From assembly GCF_000307855.1 (NCBI RefSeq), contig NZ_AJLR01000040.1, forward strand, positions 62,001 through 126,000: DNA of 64,000 nucleotides, read 5' to 3'. The stretch is from Schinkia azotoformans LMG 9581. Its GTDB lineage: Bacteria > Bacillota > Bacilli > Bacillales > Bacillaceae_J. Below, in pieces: positions 8,863 through 18,326 of the stretch. The notes beneath the pieces were generated by a model that saw only the letters and a program-made list of their open reading frames with translations, did no database searches and had not been told where the DNA came from. A program made the position numbers and the translations under genes. The number at the start of each line of letters is the position of its first letter. Within the stretch, counting starts at the first letter, position 1.

Positions 8863-8976
8863 GCAGGACTTTCCTGCCTATAAGATAGGTTGCTATTGCT
8901 TTAGGTGTGGATACTGATTCCATATTGATTCTACAAGCTTTTTTTTTGCCTAAAAATTAGAGGCTTATATTATAAT
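8863..8976 (+). promoter_or_regulatory. Hairpins and candidate promoter before the nickel transporter operon
   Basis: Two perfect small hairpins follow each other: GCAGGA-CTT-TCCTGC (8863-8877) and CCTAT-AAG-ATAGG (8877-8889). A run of nine T ends at 8947. Next comes TTGCCT (8946) and TATAAT (8971-8976) with a 19-base spacer, a possible promoter about 70 bases before nikA. I do not recognise a riboswitch; the hairpins may simply end an older transcript. Confidence 0.35.
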
Positions 8977-9049
8977 AGTATATAATCATTTTTTGCTGAT
9001 GAATGCTCTTTGGGATGCATATTTTAAAAATGTTGGGACGGAAAATGGA

Positions 9050-10639
9050 ATGAAAAAAAATAAATTTACAATCATACTATTTACTTTGCTGCTTCTGTTT
9101 ATTAATGGGTGCTCAGGTGAAATTAATGCACCAAGAGAAAACAGTGAACTAGACGAAATTGTGTATGCCAGTACAAAGGATATACGCGACATCAATCCCC
9201 ATTTATATAGTGGTGAAATGGCCGCTCAAAACATGGTTTTTGAACCTCTCGTGATCAATACTGACGATGGTGTTAAGCCATGGTTGGCTGAAAGTTGGGA
9301 GATTTCGGAAGATGGATTAGAATATACTTTTCATCTAAGACAAGATGTTACGTTTACAGATGGTGAACCGTTTAATGCACGGGCTGTTAAAATGAATATG
9401 GATGCTATTTTAGAAAACAAAAGTCGGCATGCTTGGCTCGATATGGTACATTTAATTAAAGAAAACATAGTCGTTGACGAATATACATATAAACTTGTTT
9501 TACAACAGCCATATTACCCTACTTTAATAGAATTAGGTTTAACCCGTCCATTTAGGTTTATATCGCCTTCAAGCTTTATAAATGGAACAACGAAAGAGGG
9601 TGTGAACGGGTATGTTGGGACTGGTCCTTGGATTTTATCAGAGCATAAAAACGACCAATATGCACGATTTATAGCCAATGATCACTATTGGGGAGAAAAA
9701 CCTAAGGTACGTGCCCTCAGATGGAAAGTCATGCCAGATCATCAGTCTATATTACTTGCACTTGAAAAAGGGGATATCAATCTTATTTTCGGCTCTGACG
9801 GGGATATGGTTAATATCGATTCCTTTAAAGCTTTGGAAGATCAAGGTGTATTTCAGACACTATTAAGTGAACCGATTACATCACGTACAATCTTATTGAA
9901 TTCAAACAGCCCAGTATTAAATAATTTACAAATTCGTGAGGCAATCCAGTATGCAATTGATAAAGAATCCATCGCTGACGGCTTGTTTAACGGATTAGAA
10001 ACAGCTGCTTATACATTGTTTGCGCCAAATGTCCCATATGCAAATGTCGATTTGCCGAAAAGAACCTACAACCCTGTTTATGCAAAAGAACTTCTTGACC
10101 GAGCGGGTTGGAAGCTTGGTGAAGATCGATATCGCTATAAAGAGGGAAAAAAGTTGGAGATGACTATTTACTTTAATTCAGATAATGCCAGTGAACGTAC
10201 GATTAGTGAATATTTGCAGCAGAATTTACAAGAGGTAGGAATAAGTCTAAAAATAGTCGGGGAAGAGAAACAAGCCTTTTTAGATCGCCAAAAGTCCGGG
10301 AAATTCGATTTGCAGTTTTCAACATCATGGGGAATACCGTATGATCCCCAATCTTTTGTATCCTCTTGGAGGATCCCGGCTCATGGCGATTACCAAGCAC
10401 AATTGGGACTTGAGAATAAAGAATGGTTAGATCAAACAATAACAGCCCTATTAATAGAGCCCGATGCAGAAAAACGCCAGAAAATGTACACCGATATTTT
10501 ATCCTATCTCCATAAGGAGGCTGTTTATGTACCGCTTACTTATTCTCGGACAAAGGCAATTTTTGATCCTGCCCTTAAAGGTGTTACATTTACCCAGTCA
10601 CAGTATGAGATTCCTTTTGAAAAAATGTACTTCGAATAG
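9050..10639 (+). CDS. nikA: Nickel ABC transporter substrate-binding lipoprotein (NikA-like)
   Basis: 529 residues from the ATG at 9050, where MKKNKFTIILFTLLLLFING begins a lipoprotein signal with lipobox ING-C (Cys21). An upstream start would put 19 unlikely residues before it. The mature part is a family 5 (SBP_bac_5) solute-binding protein: LEYTFHLRQDVTFTDGEPFNA, GYVGTGPW and the later EAIQYAIDKE are family motifs. This family binds nickel chelates or peptides. The complete nikBCDE set follows, and a nickel-enzyme operon comes next, which argues for nickel. Anchored outside the membrane, it would hand substrate to NikB/NikC. Confidence 0.85.
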   Translation: MKKNKFTIILFTLLLLFINGCSGEINAPRENSELDEIVYASTKDIRDINPHLYSGEMAAQNMVFEPLVINTDDGVKPWLAESWEISEDGLEYTFHLRQDVTFTDGEPFNARAVKMNMDAILENKSRHAWLDMVHLIKENIVVDEYTYKLVLQQPYYPTLIELGLTRPFRFISPSSFINGTTKEGVNGYVGTGPWILSEHKNDQYARFIANDHYWGEKPKVRALRWKVMPDHQSILLALEKGDINLIFGSDGDMVNIDSFKALEDQGVFQTLLSEPITSRTILLNSNSPVLNNLQIREAIQYAIDKESIADGLFNGLETAAYTLFAPNVPYANVDLPKRTYNPVYAKELLDRAGWKLGEDRYRYKEGKKLEMTIYFNSDNASERTISEYLQQNLQEVGISLKIVGEEKQAFLDRQKSGKFDLQFSTSWGIPYDPQSFVSSWRIPAHGDYQAQLGLENKEWLDQTITALLIEPDAEKRQKMYTDILSYLHKEAVYVPLTYSRTKAIFDPALKGVTFTQSQYEIPFEKMYFE

Positions 10640-10663
10640 TTCGATATGGATTTGGGGGTATAA

Positions 10664-11593
10664 ATGAATAGATACATCCTAAATAGAATGCTAGGCATTG
10701 TTCCAATTGTTATTGGAATTTCCTTTCTATCCTTTGTTTTAATTAATCTAAATCCTAGTGATCCAGCGGAAGTTGCGTTACGTGTTAATGATGTAATCGC
10801 TACGGAACAAGCTGTAGCAGAAAAGCGTTTGGAGCTTGGATTGGACAAACCTTTTATGGAACGGTATCTTGATTGGATTTTTGGGAGTTTTCATGGGGAT
10901 TTTGGGACTAGTTTTATAACAAAGGAGCCTGTCCTTGCTGAAATGAAGAACGCGATAGCAGCCACGCTTTTACTGGTGGCCGTTGCCCTGATTATGATTA
11001 TGGTTGTGAGCATTACAGTAAGTATTTTTTGTGTGATTTACGAAAATAGCATAGGAGATCGTTTAATAAGAGCGGTCGTTTTTATCGGTGAAGCGATGCC
11101 GAGCTTTTGGATAGGAATACTCCTCATATGGTTCTTTTCTGTAAAACTAGGATTGTTCCCAATCGGCGGTATGGAAACACCTAGTTCTGTAGTCTTGCCA
11201 GCTCTTACTCTTTCACTCGGTTATATTTCGATGTATGTTCGATTGATCCGAAATAATATGGTGCAAAACAAAAGTGAATCCTATGTTTTTTATGCCCGCG
11301 TTCGAGGTCTTAAAAAGCGGGTAATATTAAAGCATATTTTAAAAAATTCGTTGCTATCAACAATAACAGCCATTGGTATGTCAATTCCCAAGCTGATTGC
11401 AGGTGCAGTCGTCGTAGAGAATATCTTTGCTTGGCCGGGTGTAGGAAGATTATGTGTAACGGCAATCTTTAATCATGATTATCCGATAATCCAAGCCTAT
11501 ATACTGATTATGGCTGTTTTATTTGTTGTTTTTAATTTACTCGTCGATATCATAACTGCGTTTGTAGATCCAAGAGTGAGAAAAGGGGCGTAA
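10664..11593 (+). CDS. nikB: Nickel ABC transporter permease NikB
   Basis: 309 residues, starting 24 bases after nikA. It has the DppB/OppB fold: an N-terminal helix, an extracytoplasmic loop, then five more membrane helices. The N-terminal LNRMLGIVPIVIGISFLSF and the permease signature around YVFYARVRGLKKRVILKHIL (EAA-like loop that contacts the ATPase) are clear. It pairs with NikC to form the channel. Confidence 0.88.
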   Translation: MNRYILNRMLGIVPIVIGISFLSFVLINLNPSDPAEVALRVNDVIATEQAVAEKRLELGLDKPFMERYLDWIFGSFHGDFGTSFITKEPVLAEMKNAIAATLLLVAVALIMIMVVSITVSIFCVIYENSIGDRLIRAVVFIGEAMPSFWIGILLIWFFSVKLGLFPIGGMETPSSVVLPALTLSLGYISMYVRLIRNNMVQNKSESYVFYARVRGLKKRVILKHILKNSLLSTITAIGMSIPKLIAGAVVVENIFAWPGVGRLCVTAIFNHDYPIIQAYILIMAVLFVVFNLLVDIITAFVDPRVRKGA

Positions 11594-11598
11594 TAGGT

Positions 11599-12435
11599 GT
11601 GCGATTAATAGAAAGACTTAAGAAAGATCGGCTTGCTGTACTATGTGCGGGCATTCTGCTCGTTATCATAATCGTTGGAATCTTTGCACCTTTTATTGCC
11701 CCAAATAGTCCAATCGATGTAAATGTGAAGGAGAAAATTGCAGGGGTTAGTTGGAAATATCCTTTGGGGACCGATCATCTTGGCCGTTGTATATTATCAA
11801 GATTGATATATGGAATTCGTACAACCGTTGTCCTATCAATAGCAGCAATGATGACAACGATCTTAATAGGAACTCTGTTAGGGTTACTTGCCGGTTATTT
11901 TCGCGGCAAGGTTGATGAAATAATAATGAGAATTTGCGATGTTTTTTTATCAATACCAAGTGAGATCATGATCTTAGCAATCGTTGGGATTTTAGGTACG
12001 GGTTTAGTAAATATCGTATCTGCAGCCATCATCGCTAAATTGGCTTGGTATACAAGGATGATTCGAACCATTGTCATTAAATATTCAGACAAAGGTTATA
12101 TTCATTTTGCAAAAGTTAACGGATTAAGTACAGGCCACATTATGAAAAAGCATATTCTGCCTGGGGCTGCTGGTGAAATAATGGTCCTCGCTACACTTGA
12201 TACTGGATCAGTAATTTTAACAATTTCAGCTCTTTCATTTTTAGGGTTGGGTGTGCAAGCACCTACACCAGAATGGGGAATGATGTTAAATGAAGCCAAG
12301 AATATTATGACAGTAGCACCTCTACAAATGCTCTTCCCTGGATTAGCAATCGTCCTTGTTGTTGCGGCATTTAATTTTTTAGGAGACAGTTTACAAACTT
12401 CTCATCATATAAAAGGGGATAATATAACGAGGTGA
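11599..12435 (+). CDS. nikC: Nickel ABC transporter permease NikC
   Basis: 278 residues with a GTG start five bases after the nikB stop. It is a DppC/OppC-type permease: a first helix at about 12-34 (LAVLCAGILLVIIIVGIFAP), then KYPLGTDHLGRCILSRLIYG, then the binding-protein-dependent transport domain. The EAA-like loop is HFAKVNGLSTGHIMKKHILP. It forms the pore with NikB. Confidence 0.88.
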   Translation: MRLIERLKKDRLAVLCAGILLVIIIVGIFAPFIAPNSPIDVNVKEKIAGVSWKYPLGTDHLGRCILSRLIYGIRTTVVLSIAAMMTTILIGTLLGLLAGYFRGKVDEIIMRICDVFLSIPSEIMILAIVGILGTGLVNIVSAAIIAKLAWYTRMIRTIVIKYSDKGYIHFAKVNGLSTGHIMKKHILPGAAGEIMVLATLDTGSVILTISALSFLGLGVQAPTPEWGMMLNEAKNIMTVAPLQMLFPGLAIVLVVAAFNFLGDSLQTSHHIKGDNITR

Positions 12436-12439
12436 GGAC

Positions 12440-13261
12440 ATGGTAGTCTTAGCTATGCAAAACCTAGTCATTAGGGACTTTAGGACAAAGGCTGTCCTTG
12501 TAAATGGGATTAATTTTACATTGGAGAGGAATAGCTGTCTAGCCATTGTCGGTGAAAGCGGTAGCGGTAAAACGGTCATCTTAAAGGCCATCTTAGGGCT
12601 TACAAATCCTTCACTTGAGGCTTCAGGCTCTGTTTTCTTTGACGGTATTGATTTGCTTCAAGCGAAAGGAGAAATGATTAGAAGGATAAGAGGTAGACGA
12701 ATTTGTATGATCCTCCAAGACCCATTAACAGCCTTTGACCCAGTCTATACAATTGGAAATCAAATGGCTGAAACTTTATGTGAACATCTCCAAATTTCTA
12801 AAAAAGAAGCCATGAAACGGTCACTATTTGAACTCCAACGGATGAATATAGGCGAGCCATTGGACGTTTTAAAAAAATATCCTCATCAGCTTTCAGGTGG
12901 GATGTTACAACGATGTATGATTGCCATCGTAATGGCGATGAAACCGGAGATTATAATTGCAGATGAACCAACTACTGCCCTTGACTCTATTAACCAAAAT
13001 GAAGTATTAGCAGAATTTCAGAAAATTAGAAAGGAATATCGCACTTCACTTATTTTTGTTTCCCATGATCTTAAAATCGTGCAGAGTCTTGCAGATTACG
13101 TGTTAGTTTTGAAGGATGGAAAACAGGTGGAGTATGGTAGAGCGGAAGATATATTTTCACACCCAAAACACGAATACACAAAGTATTTACTAAACAGTCG
13201 AGATAAAGTAACCGAAGCCTTTATAAAGGCGATGAGTTTGGGGATTAGAAATAATGATTGA
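12440..13261 (+). CDS. nikD: Nickel ABC transporter ATP-binding protein NikD
   Basis: 273 residues. Walker A GESGSGKT, ABC signature LSGGMLQRCMIA, Walker B IIIADEPTTALD and the switch histidine in FVSHDL are all present. The C-terminal extension of about 30 residues is that of Opp/Nik ATPases, shorter than usual and without the complete Cys-rich iron-sulfur motif found in some DppD/OppD proteins. Its end overlaps the next gene by eight bases, so NikD and NikE are translationally coupled. Confidence 0.88.
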   Translation: MVVLAMQNLVIRDFRTKAVLVNGINFTLERNSCLAIVGESGSGKTVILKAILGLTNPSLEASGSVFFDGIDLLQAKGEMIRRIRGRRICMILQDPLTAFDPVYTIGNQMAETLCEHLQISKKEAMKRSLFELQRMNIGEPLDVLKKYPHQLSGGMLQRCMIAIVMAMKPEIIIADEPTTALDSINQNEVLAEFQKIRKEYRTSLIFVSHDLKIVQSLADYVLVLKDGKQVEYGRAEDIFSHPKHEYTKYLLNSRDKVTEAFIKAMSLGIRNND

Positions 13262-14033
13262 AGTAAAAAGAGTAAGTAAATCTTATTCGAAAGGTGAATA
13301 TTGGTTTAGGGAAGATAATCAAACGGTATTAAAAGATATAACTTTTACAGTAAAGGCTGGGGAATGCGTAGGTTTGGTTGGAGAAAGTGGCAGTGGAAAA
13401 AGTACGCTAAGCCGAATTATAACGGGTCTTGAAAAAGCGGATAAAGGCGATGTACTTATTGATGGAAAAGTCGTCCCAGAGTGGAAGAAGGAAAATAAGG
13501 GACGAATGAGTATCGTATTTCAGGACTATGCTTCTTCTGTAAATCCAAACTTCACAGTAAAGGAAATTATTAGTGAACCGCTACTTGCGTTAGGTCAAAA
13601 AAATGATCGGATAGAAATCATAAATGAATTATTGGAAAAGTTTAGATTAACGAAATCATTACTTAACCGCTATCCACATGAAATAAGTGGGGGGCAATTA
13701 CAAAGAGTGTGCCTTTTAAGGGCGATTAGTACATCCCCAAGATTTTTAGTGTTAGATGAGGCGTTAAGCGCTTTAGACGCGCCAACACAATCCCAATTAT
13801 TAGAGTTATTAACTAGAATTAAGCGAGAAAGCAGGGTAACATATTTGTTTATCACACATGATATACTGTCAGCTGTGAAGCTTTGTGACAGAATATTGTT
13901 TTTATATAAAGGGGAAATAGTAGAGCAAATAGCGACGAATCAGCTTGCATATGTTCAACATGAGTACTCAAAAAAATTATTACATTCTGTTGCCAATGTC
14001 ATCTTTCAAGAAAACAAGAGGGGTGTCTTCTAA
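13254..14033 (+). CDS. nikE: Nickel ABC transporter ATP-binding protein NikE
   Basis: 259 residues. Walker A GESGSGKS, signature ISGGQLQRVCLL, Walker B FLVLDEALSALD and H-loop FITHD are intact. It forms the ATPase pair with NikD. Overlap with nikD and the acetyltransferase start one base after its stop show one tight operon. Confidence 0.88.
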   Translation: MIEVKRVSKSYSKGEYWFREDNQTVLKDITFTVKAGECVGLVGESGSGKSTLSRIITGLEKADKGDVLIDGKVVPEWKKENKGRMSIVFQDYASSVNPNFTVKEIISEPLLALGQKNDRIEIINELLEKFRLTKSLLNRYPHEISGGQLQRVCLLRAISTSPRFLVLDEALSALDAPTQSQLLELLTRIKRESRVTYLFITHDILSAVKLCDRILFLYKGEIVEQIATNQLAYVQHEYSKKLLHSVANVIFQENKRGVF

Positions 14034-14034
14034 G

Positions 14035-14553
14035 TTGAATACAATTCAATCCTTTATGATTAGAAGGGTTTCTAAAGATAACTACAGCCAAGTGATGGAC
14101 TTTATTATTAGGCTCCGTAAAGAACTCTTTCCAATGTTATCCCAAGAGGATGTTCCAAAGGATCTCGTCTGTTTTGAAGAATATTATCACAATCAGGATG
14201 ACGCAGCATTATTTGCAGCATTTTTATTAAATGGATACGTAGTAGGTACAATTGGGGTCCTTCCCTATGATGGACGTTTTAACCAGCTCCAGCAATTTTA
14301 TGGCAATACTAATATGGCTGAAATTGTAAAATGTTATGTGGATTCTAACTATAGACGCTTGGGTATTGGCACCCGTTTATACAAAACCGCATTAGACTTC
14401 AGCCGTTCTGCCGGATATGAAGATCTTTACTTACATACCCATCCGTTTCTGCCTGGAGCTATTCCGTTTTGGAAAGCCAAAGGCTTTAGAAGCAGGATAG
14501 TGGAGGACGACCCGATTTGGAATACGATACATATGGATAAAAAATTAGTTTAA
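14035..14553 (+). CDS. GNAT-family acetyltransferase, last gene of the nik operon
   Basis: 172 residues from a TTG at 14035, one base after the nikE stop, with GAGGGG about 11 bases upstream; an ATG at 14056 is the alternative. GNAT motifs are VGTIGVLPY, then KCYVDSNYRRLGIGTRLYKTAL with the acetyl-CoA loop R-R-L-G-I-G-T, then LHTHPFLPGAIPFWKAKGF. The substrate is unknown. Placement at the end of the nickel transporter operon suggests a link to nickel uptake, for example modifying a chelator or peptide, but nothing in the sequence shows it. Confidence 0.75.
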   Translation: MNTIQSFMIRRVSKDNYSQVMDFIIRLRKELFPMLSQEDVPKDLVCFEEYYHNQDDAALFAAFLLNGYVVGTIGVLPYDGRFNQLQQFYGNTNMAEIVKCYVDSNYRRLGIGTRLYKTALDFSRSAGYEDLYLHTHPFLPGAIPFWKAKGFRSRIVEDDPIWNTIHMDKKLV

Positions 14554-14666
14554 AGTCAAAGACGGCATTTACCAAAAATATATTGTTACCATGTTAATGC
14601 AGTTAAGGAGAATTAGTGAACAACTAAAAAAATCACATGATATTTTAAGATAATATGATAAATTCT

Positions 14667-14702
14667 AAAATAGGATGGTAAATATAACCTCCTATTTTTT
14701 AT
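14667..14702 (+). terminator. Terminator-like hairpin 46 bases before hupS
   Basis: AAATAGGA-T-GGT pairs with ACC-TCCTATTT around a short AT loop, followed by T residues. It ends the nik transcript or, because little room for a promoter remains before hupS, acts as an attenuator in the hydrogenase leader. Confidence 0.65.
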
Positions 14703-14748
14703 TTGTTTTTCCTTAAAGAATGGAGCTTCGCTTGGAGGGAGATTGCTT

Positions 14749-15819
14749 ATGAATGAAAGAAAGTCCATCTATGAAACTGCACTGGAACGAGGGATATCTC
14801 GTCGAAACTTTTTAAAGATGTGTACAGCGTTAGCTGCAACAATGGGGTTGGACTTTTCCCAAACCGACCATGTTGTTAAAGCAATGGAAACTAAGAAAAG
14901 GGTGCCTGTTATATGGTTACAATTTCAAGATTGTACCGGTTGTTCTGAGTCGTTTATCCGTTCTACTCATCCGAAGGCTGAAAGCGTTTTACTTGATATG
15001 GTCTCACTTGAGTACACTGAACTATTATCGGTGGCATCTGGACATCAAGTAGAAGCAGCCCGAAAGCATGTTATTAAAAATTATCCTGGTGAGTACATCC
15101 TTTGTGTAGAAGGCAGTGTCCCTGGAGAAGATTATTATTGCACTGTCGGTGGACATTCTGCTAAAGATACTTTGCTTGAAACAGCAAAAGGTGCCATGGC
15201 GGTTATTACTTATGGTAGTTGCTCTTCCTGGGGAGGCATACCAGCCGCTTATCCAAACCCGACAAAGGCTGTTTCTGTAAGGGATATTGTCAAAAACAAG
15301 CCGGTCATTTTAGTGCCGGGTTGTCCGCCGATTGCGGAAGTAATGACGGGTGTGATTGCCCATTTTATTACTTTTGGTACAGTACCAGAGCTTGACCATC
15401 ATGGCAGACCGAAGGCGTTTTACCGTCACCGGGTTCATGATAAATGTAATCGTCGTGCCTATTTTGATGCTGGTTTATTTGTGGAATCATTTGATGATGA
15501 AGGAGCAAAACAAGGTTATTGTCTTTATAAAGTTGGCTGTAAAGGACCAACTACGTATAACTCCTGTGCTGAAATGCGCTGGAATGGCGGCGTTAGTTAT
15601 CCAATCCAATCTGGTAACCCGTGTATTGGTTGTTCAGAGAAAAATTTCTGGGATAACGGTCCATTCTTTGAGCGGCTTGCTGAAATCCCTGGAGGCCAAA
15701 CGACATTTAATCCTGAGAAGGTTGGACTATATGCCGCAGGTGTGACAGCTGTCGGTGTTGCTGCACATGCTACAGCTACTGCAGTAAAGAAAAAGATGGA
15801 TGAAAAACAAAAACAATAG
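14749..15819 (+). CDS. hupS: Uptake [NiFe]-hydrogenase small subunit
   Basis: 356 residues from the ATG at 14749, six bases after GGAGGGAG. The twin-arginine signal is SRRNFLKMC (Arg18-Arg19), so the folded dimer is exported by Tat; a tat operon lies in this window. The cluster-binding cysteines include DCTGCSE (Cys62, Cys65), YGSCSSWGG, VPGCPPI, KVGCKGP and GNPCIGCSE, giving the proximal, medial and distal iron-sulfur clusters that carry electrons from the active site. A hydrophobic C-terminal segment (about 325-350) anchors it to the outer membrane face. The DCTGC motif has two cysteines, not the six-cysteine proximal cluster of oxygen-tolerant enzymes. Confidence 0.95.
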   Translation: MNERKSIYETALERGISRRNFLKMCTALAATMGLDFSQTDHVVKAMETKKRVPVIWLQFQDCTGCSESFIRSTHPKAESVLLDMVSLEYTELLSVASGHQVEAARKHVIKNYPGEYILCVEGSVPGEDYYCTVGGHSAKDTLLETAKGAMAVITYGSCSSWGGIPAAYPNPTKAVSVRDIVKNKPVILVPGCPPIAEVMTGVIAHFITFGTVPELDHHGRPKAFYRHRVHDKCNRRAYFDAGLFVESFDDEGAKQGYCLYKVGCKGPTTYNSCAEMRWNGGVSYPIQSGNPCIGCSEKNFWDNGPFFERLAEIPGGQTTFNPEKVGLYAAGVTAVGVAAHATATAVKKKMDEKQKQ

Positions 15820-15842
15820 TTTACGGTAGAGGTGAAATATAA

Positions 15843-17558
15843 ATGGCACAACGTATTGTAGTCGATCCAGTTACACGTATAGAGGGTCACTTACGGATTG
15901 AAGCGGATATAAATAATGGTGTAATCGAGAGAGCGTACAGCTCTGGAACAGCGGTGCGTGGAATTGAATTAATCGTTAAAGACCGGGATCCACGTGATGT
16001 TTGGGCGTTTGTTCAGCGTATCTGTGGAGTTTGTACAACAACACATGCATTGGCATCCATCCGTTCGGTTGAGGATGCGCTAGATATTAAAATTCCCAAA
16101 AATGCCCATTTAATTCGCGATATTATGAACGCGGCAGTGTTTGTCCATGACCATGTCGTTCATTTCTATCATTTACATGCACTTGACTGGGTAGATATCG
16201 TCAGTGCTTTAAACGCAGATCCAAATGAAACGAGCCGCATTGCCCAATCGATCTCCGACTGGCCTAAATCATCACCTGGTTATTTTAAAGAAATCAAAGA
16301 AAAAGTACAAAAAATCGTTGATAGTGGTCAATTGGGCATTTTTGCTAACGGATACTGGGGACACCCTGAATATAAACTTCCGCCGGAAGTGAATTTACTA
16401 GCAGTAGCCCACTACTTAGAAGCATTGGATTGGCAAAAGGAAATCGTTAAAATACATACAATCTTTGGTGGTAAAAATCCGCATCCACATTATGTTGTCG
16501 GTGGTATGGCTACCCCGATTGATATTAATAGTGATAACGGTATCCATGCTGAGCGTTTAATGCACGTTTCACAGCTAATAGACGAGGCTAATGAGTTTGT
16601 AAACAAGGTATATATACCAGATCTATTAGCAATCGGTTCTTACTATAAGGACTGGTTATACGGTGGGGGCCTAAATAACTATTTATCATATGGAGACTTT
16701 GCAACTGGTGATATTCGGGATGTTAACACCTACCGTATGCCACGGGGAGTCATTTTAAATGGGGACTTAACGAAGGTATTGGATATCGATCCAACGGATC
16801 CTGAGCAGGTCAAGGAGTTTATTGATCACTCTTGGTATTCCTATGATGGTAAGGATAATGGTGGAAAGCATCCGTGGGAGGGTGAAACAACCTTAAATTA
16901 CACTGGACCTAAAGCTCCTTTTACGGAATTGAATACGGCTGAAAAATACAGCTGGATTAAAGCTCCGCGCTGGAAGGAAGAGCCGATGGAGACAGGTCCA
17001 TTAGCTAGATTAATCGTAGGATATGCAAAAGGGCAAAAGGAGATTGTGGAAATTGTTGATGCAACATTAGAAAAATTAGGCGTTGGAATAGAGGCTCTTC
17101 AATCTGCATTAGGTCGTACAGTTGCACGCGGCTTAGAATCAGTCTTAGTTGCAAAATGGATGAGAGAGGATATGGACCAGTTATTAACCAACATAAAGAA
17201 TGGTGACCAAGTTACATTTGACCGTACAAAATGGGAACCAAAAACATGGCAGAATCAGGCAAAAGGAGTTGGCTGGGTGGAAGCGCCTCGTGGTTCGCTC
17301 GGACACTGGGTAGTCATAGAGGATGCAAAGGTGAAAGGTTATCAGGCTGTTGTACCTACTACATGGAATGCTTCCCCAATTGATGGAAACGGTAAAATCG
17401 GGGCATATGAAGCTTCTTTGGCTGGAACTCCTGTTCATGATCCCAATCTGCCGTTGGAAATTATCCGGATTATTCATTCCTTTGACCCGTGTCTAGCCTG
17501 TGCGGTTCATTTAACAGACCTGGAAAACAATAAGACAACTGAAATTAAATTAGGATAA
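15843..17558 (+). CDS. hupL: Uptake [NiFe]-hydrogenase large subunit
   Basis: 571 residues. The nickel-iron site ligands are in RICGVCTTTH (Cys61, Cys64) and DPCLACAVH (Cys550, Cys553). The 15 residues after His556 form the C-terminal peptide removed by the maturation protease after nickel insertion. The protein has no export signal and rides out with the small subunit. It oxidises H2 at the outer membrane face, feeding the quinone pool through the cytochrome b gene that follows. Group 1 membrane-bound uptake enzyme by operon layout; the exact subgroup needs a tree. Confidence 0.95.
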   Translation: MAQRIVVDPVTRIEGHLRIEADINNGVIERAYSSGTAVRGIELIVKDRDPRDVWAFVQRICGVCTTTHALASIRSVEDALDIKIPKNAHLIRDIMNAAVFVHDHVVHFYHLHALDWVDIVSALNADPNETSRIAQSISDWPKSSPGYFKEIKEKVQKIVDSGQLGIFANGYWGHPEYKLPPEVNLLAVAHYLEALDWQKEIVKIHTIFGGKNPHPHYVVGGMATPIDINSDNGIHAERLMHVSQLIDEANEFVNKVYIPDLLAIGSYYKDWLYGGGLNNYLSYGDFATGDIRDVNTYRMPRGVILNGDLTKVLDIDPTDPEQVKEFIDHSWYSYDGKDNGGKHPWEGETTLNYTGPKAPFTELNTAEKYSWIKAPRWKEEPMETGPLARLIVGYAKGQKEIVEIVDATLEKLGVGIEALQSALGRTVARGLESVLVAKWMREDMDQLLTNIKNGDQVTFDRTKWEPKTWQNQAKGVGWVEAPRGSLGHWVVIEDAKVKGYQAVVPTTWNASPIDGNGKIGAYEASLAGTPVHDPNLPLEIIRIIHSFDPCLACAVHLTDLENNKTTEIKLG

Positions 17559-17573
17559 AAGGGGGTTCAACTG

Positions 17574-18326
17574 ATGATTAACCCTTCTAATAAAGCGTTC
17601 GACCCGGATGGATTAAGAATTTCCGAAAAGAAGGGGGGGCATATTTATGTTTGGCAGGCCCCGGTCCGTGTTTTTCACTGGATTAATGCAGCGGCTATTA
17701 TCATTTTAATGGTAACTGGGATTTATATTGGCAGACCGTTCGTTAGTGCCCCTATCCCTGAAGAGGCCTCGTACAACTTTTTAATGGGCTGGGTCCGAAT
17801 CGTTCACTTTGTTACAGCGTTTATTTTCACATTTAATTTGGTTATTCGTTGGTATTGGGTATTTGCAGGGAATGAGTACGCAACTTCCAACCTACTAAGA
17901 AAAGACTTTTGGCTCGGCATCTTTGAAACATTAAAGTCTTATTTATTCTTACCAAACAAGAAAAAGCACTACATCGGACATAACCCGTTAGCCCAATTGA
18001 GCTATTGGCTCTTTATTGGCGTTGGTTCAATCATTGTTATTTTTACGGGATTTTATATGTTTCTTGAGCCACAACCTGAATCGACTTTGGGAAAACTATT
18101 CAGCTGGGTTCCTTACGTATTTGGTAACAGCTTTACAATCCGTTCTTGGCATCATATTGCGGCATGGGGCTTTATGGTCTTTATGATCGTCCATGTTTAC
18201 ATGGCATTTCGTGAGGATTGGTTACAAAAGAATGGAACATTGTCATCCATTTTTACTGGCTACAAGCATGAGCAAGAACATATTGAAGGTGGAGAAATTG
18301 ACAAAACTAAAAAACAAGCAAACTAA
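17574..18326 (+). CDS. hupC: Hydrogenase b-type cytochrome subunit
   Basis: 250 residues with four main membrane helices. VFHWINAAAIIILMVTGIY, WVRIVHFVTAFIFTFNLVIR and SWHHIAAWGFMVFMIVHVYM contain the histidines expected to bind two b hemes (HyaC/HupC family). It anchors the hydrogenase dimer and passes electrons to menaquinone. A 28-base overlap with the next gene is likely. Confidence 0.92.
   Translation: MINPSNKAFDPDGLRISEKKGGHIYVWQAPVRVFHWINAAAIIILMVTGIYIGRPFVSAPIPEEASYNFLMGWVRIVHFVTAFIFTFNLVIRWYWVFAGNEYATSNLLRKDFWLGIFETLKSYLFLPNKKKHYIGHNPLAQLSYWLFIGVGSIIVIFTGFYMFLEPQPESTLGKLFSWVPYVFGNSFTIRSWHHIAAWGFMVFMIVHVYMAFREDWLQKNGTLSSIFTGYKHEQEHIEGGEIDKTKKQAN

Noticed and set aside
9050-14033. Oligopeptide (Opp/Dpp) transporter
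   Set aside because: The family cannot be separated fully by sequence, but position beside a [NiFe]-hydrogenase operon and NikABCDE-like lengths make nickel the better call.
14554-14748. Sigma-54 or FNR promoter before hupS
   Set aside because: No GG-N10-GC element and no TGTGA-N6-TCACA pair with correct spacing was found.
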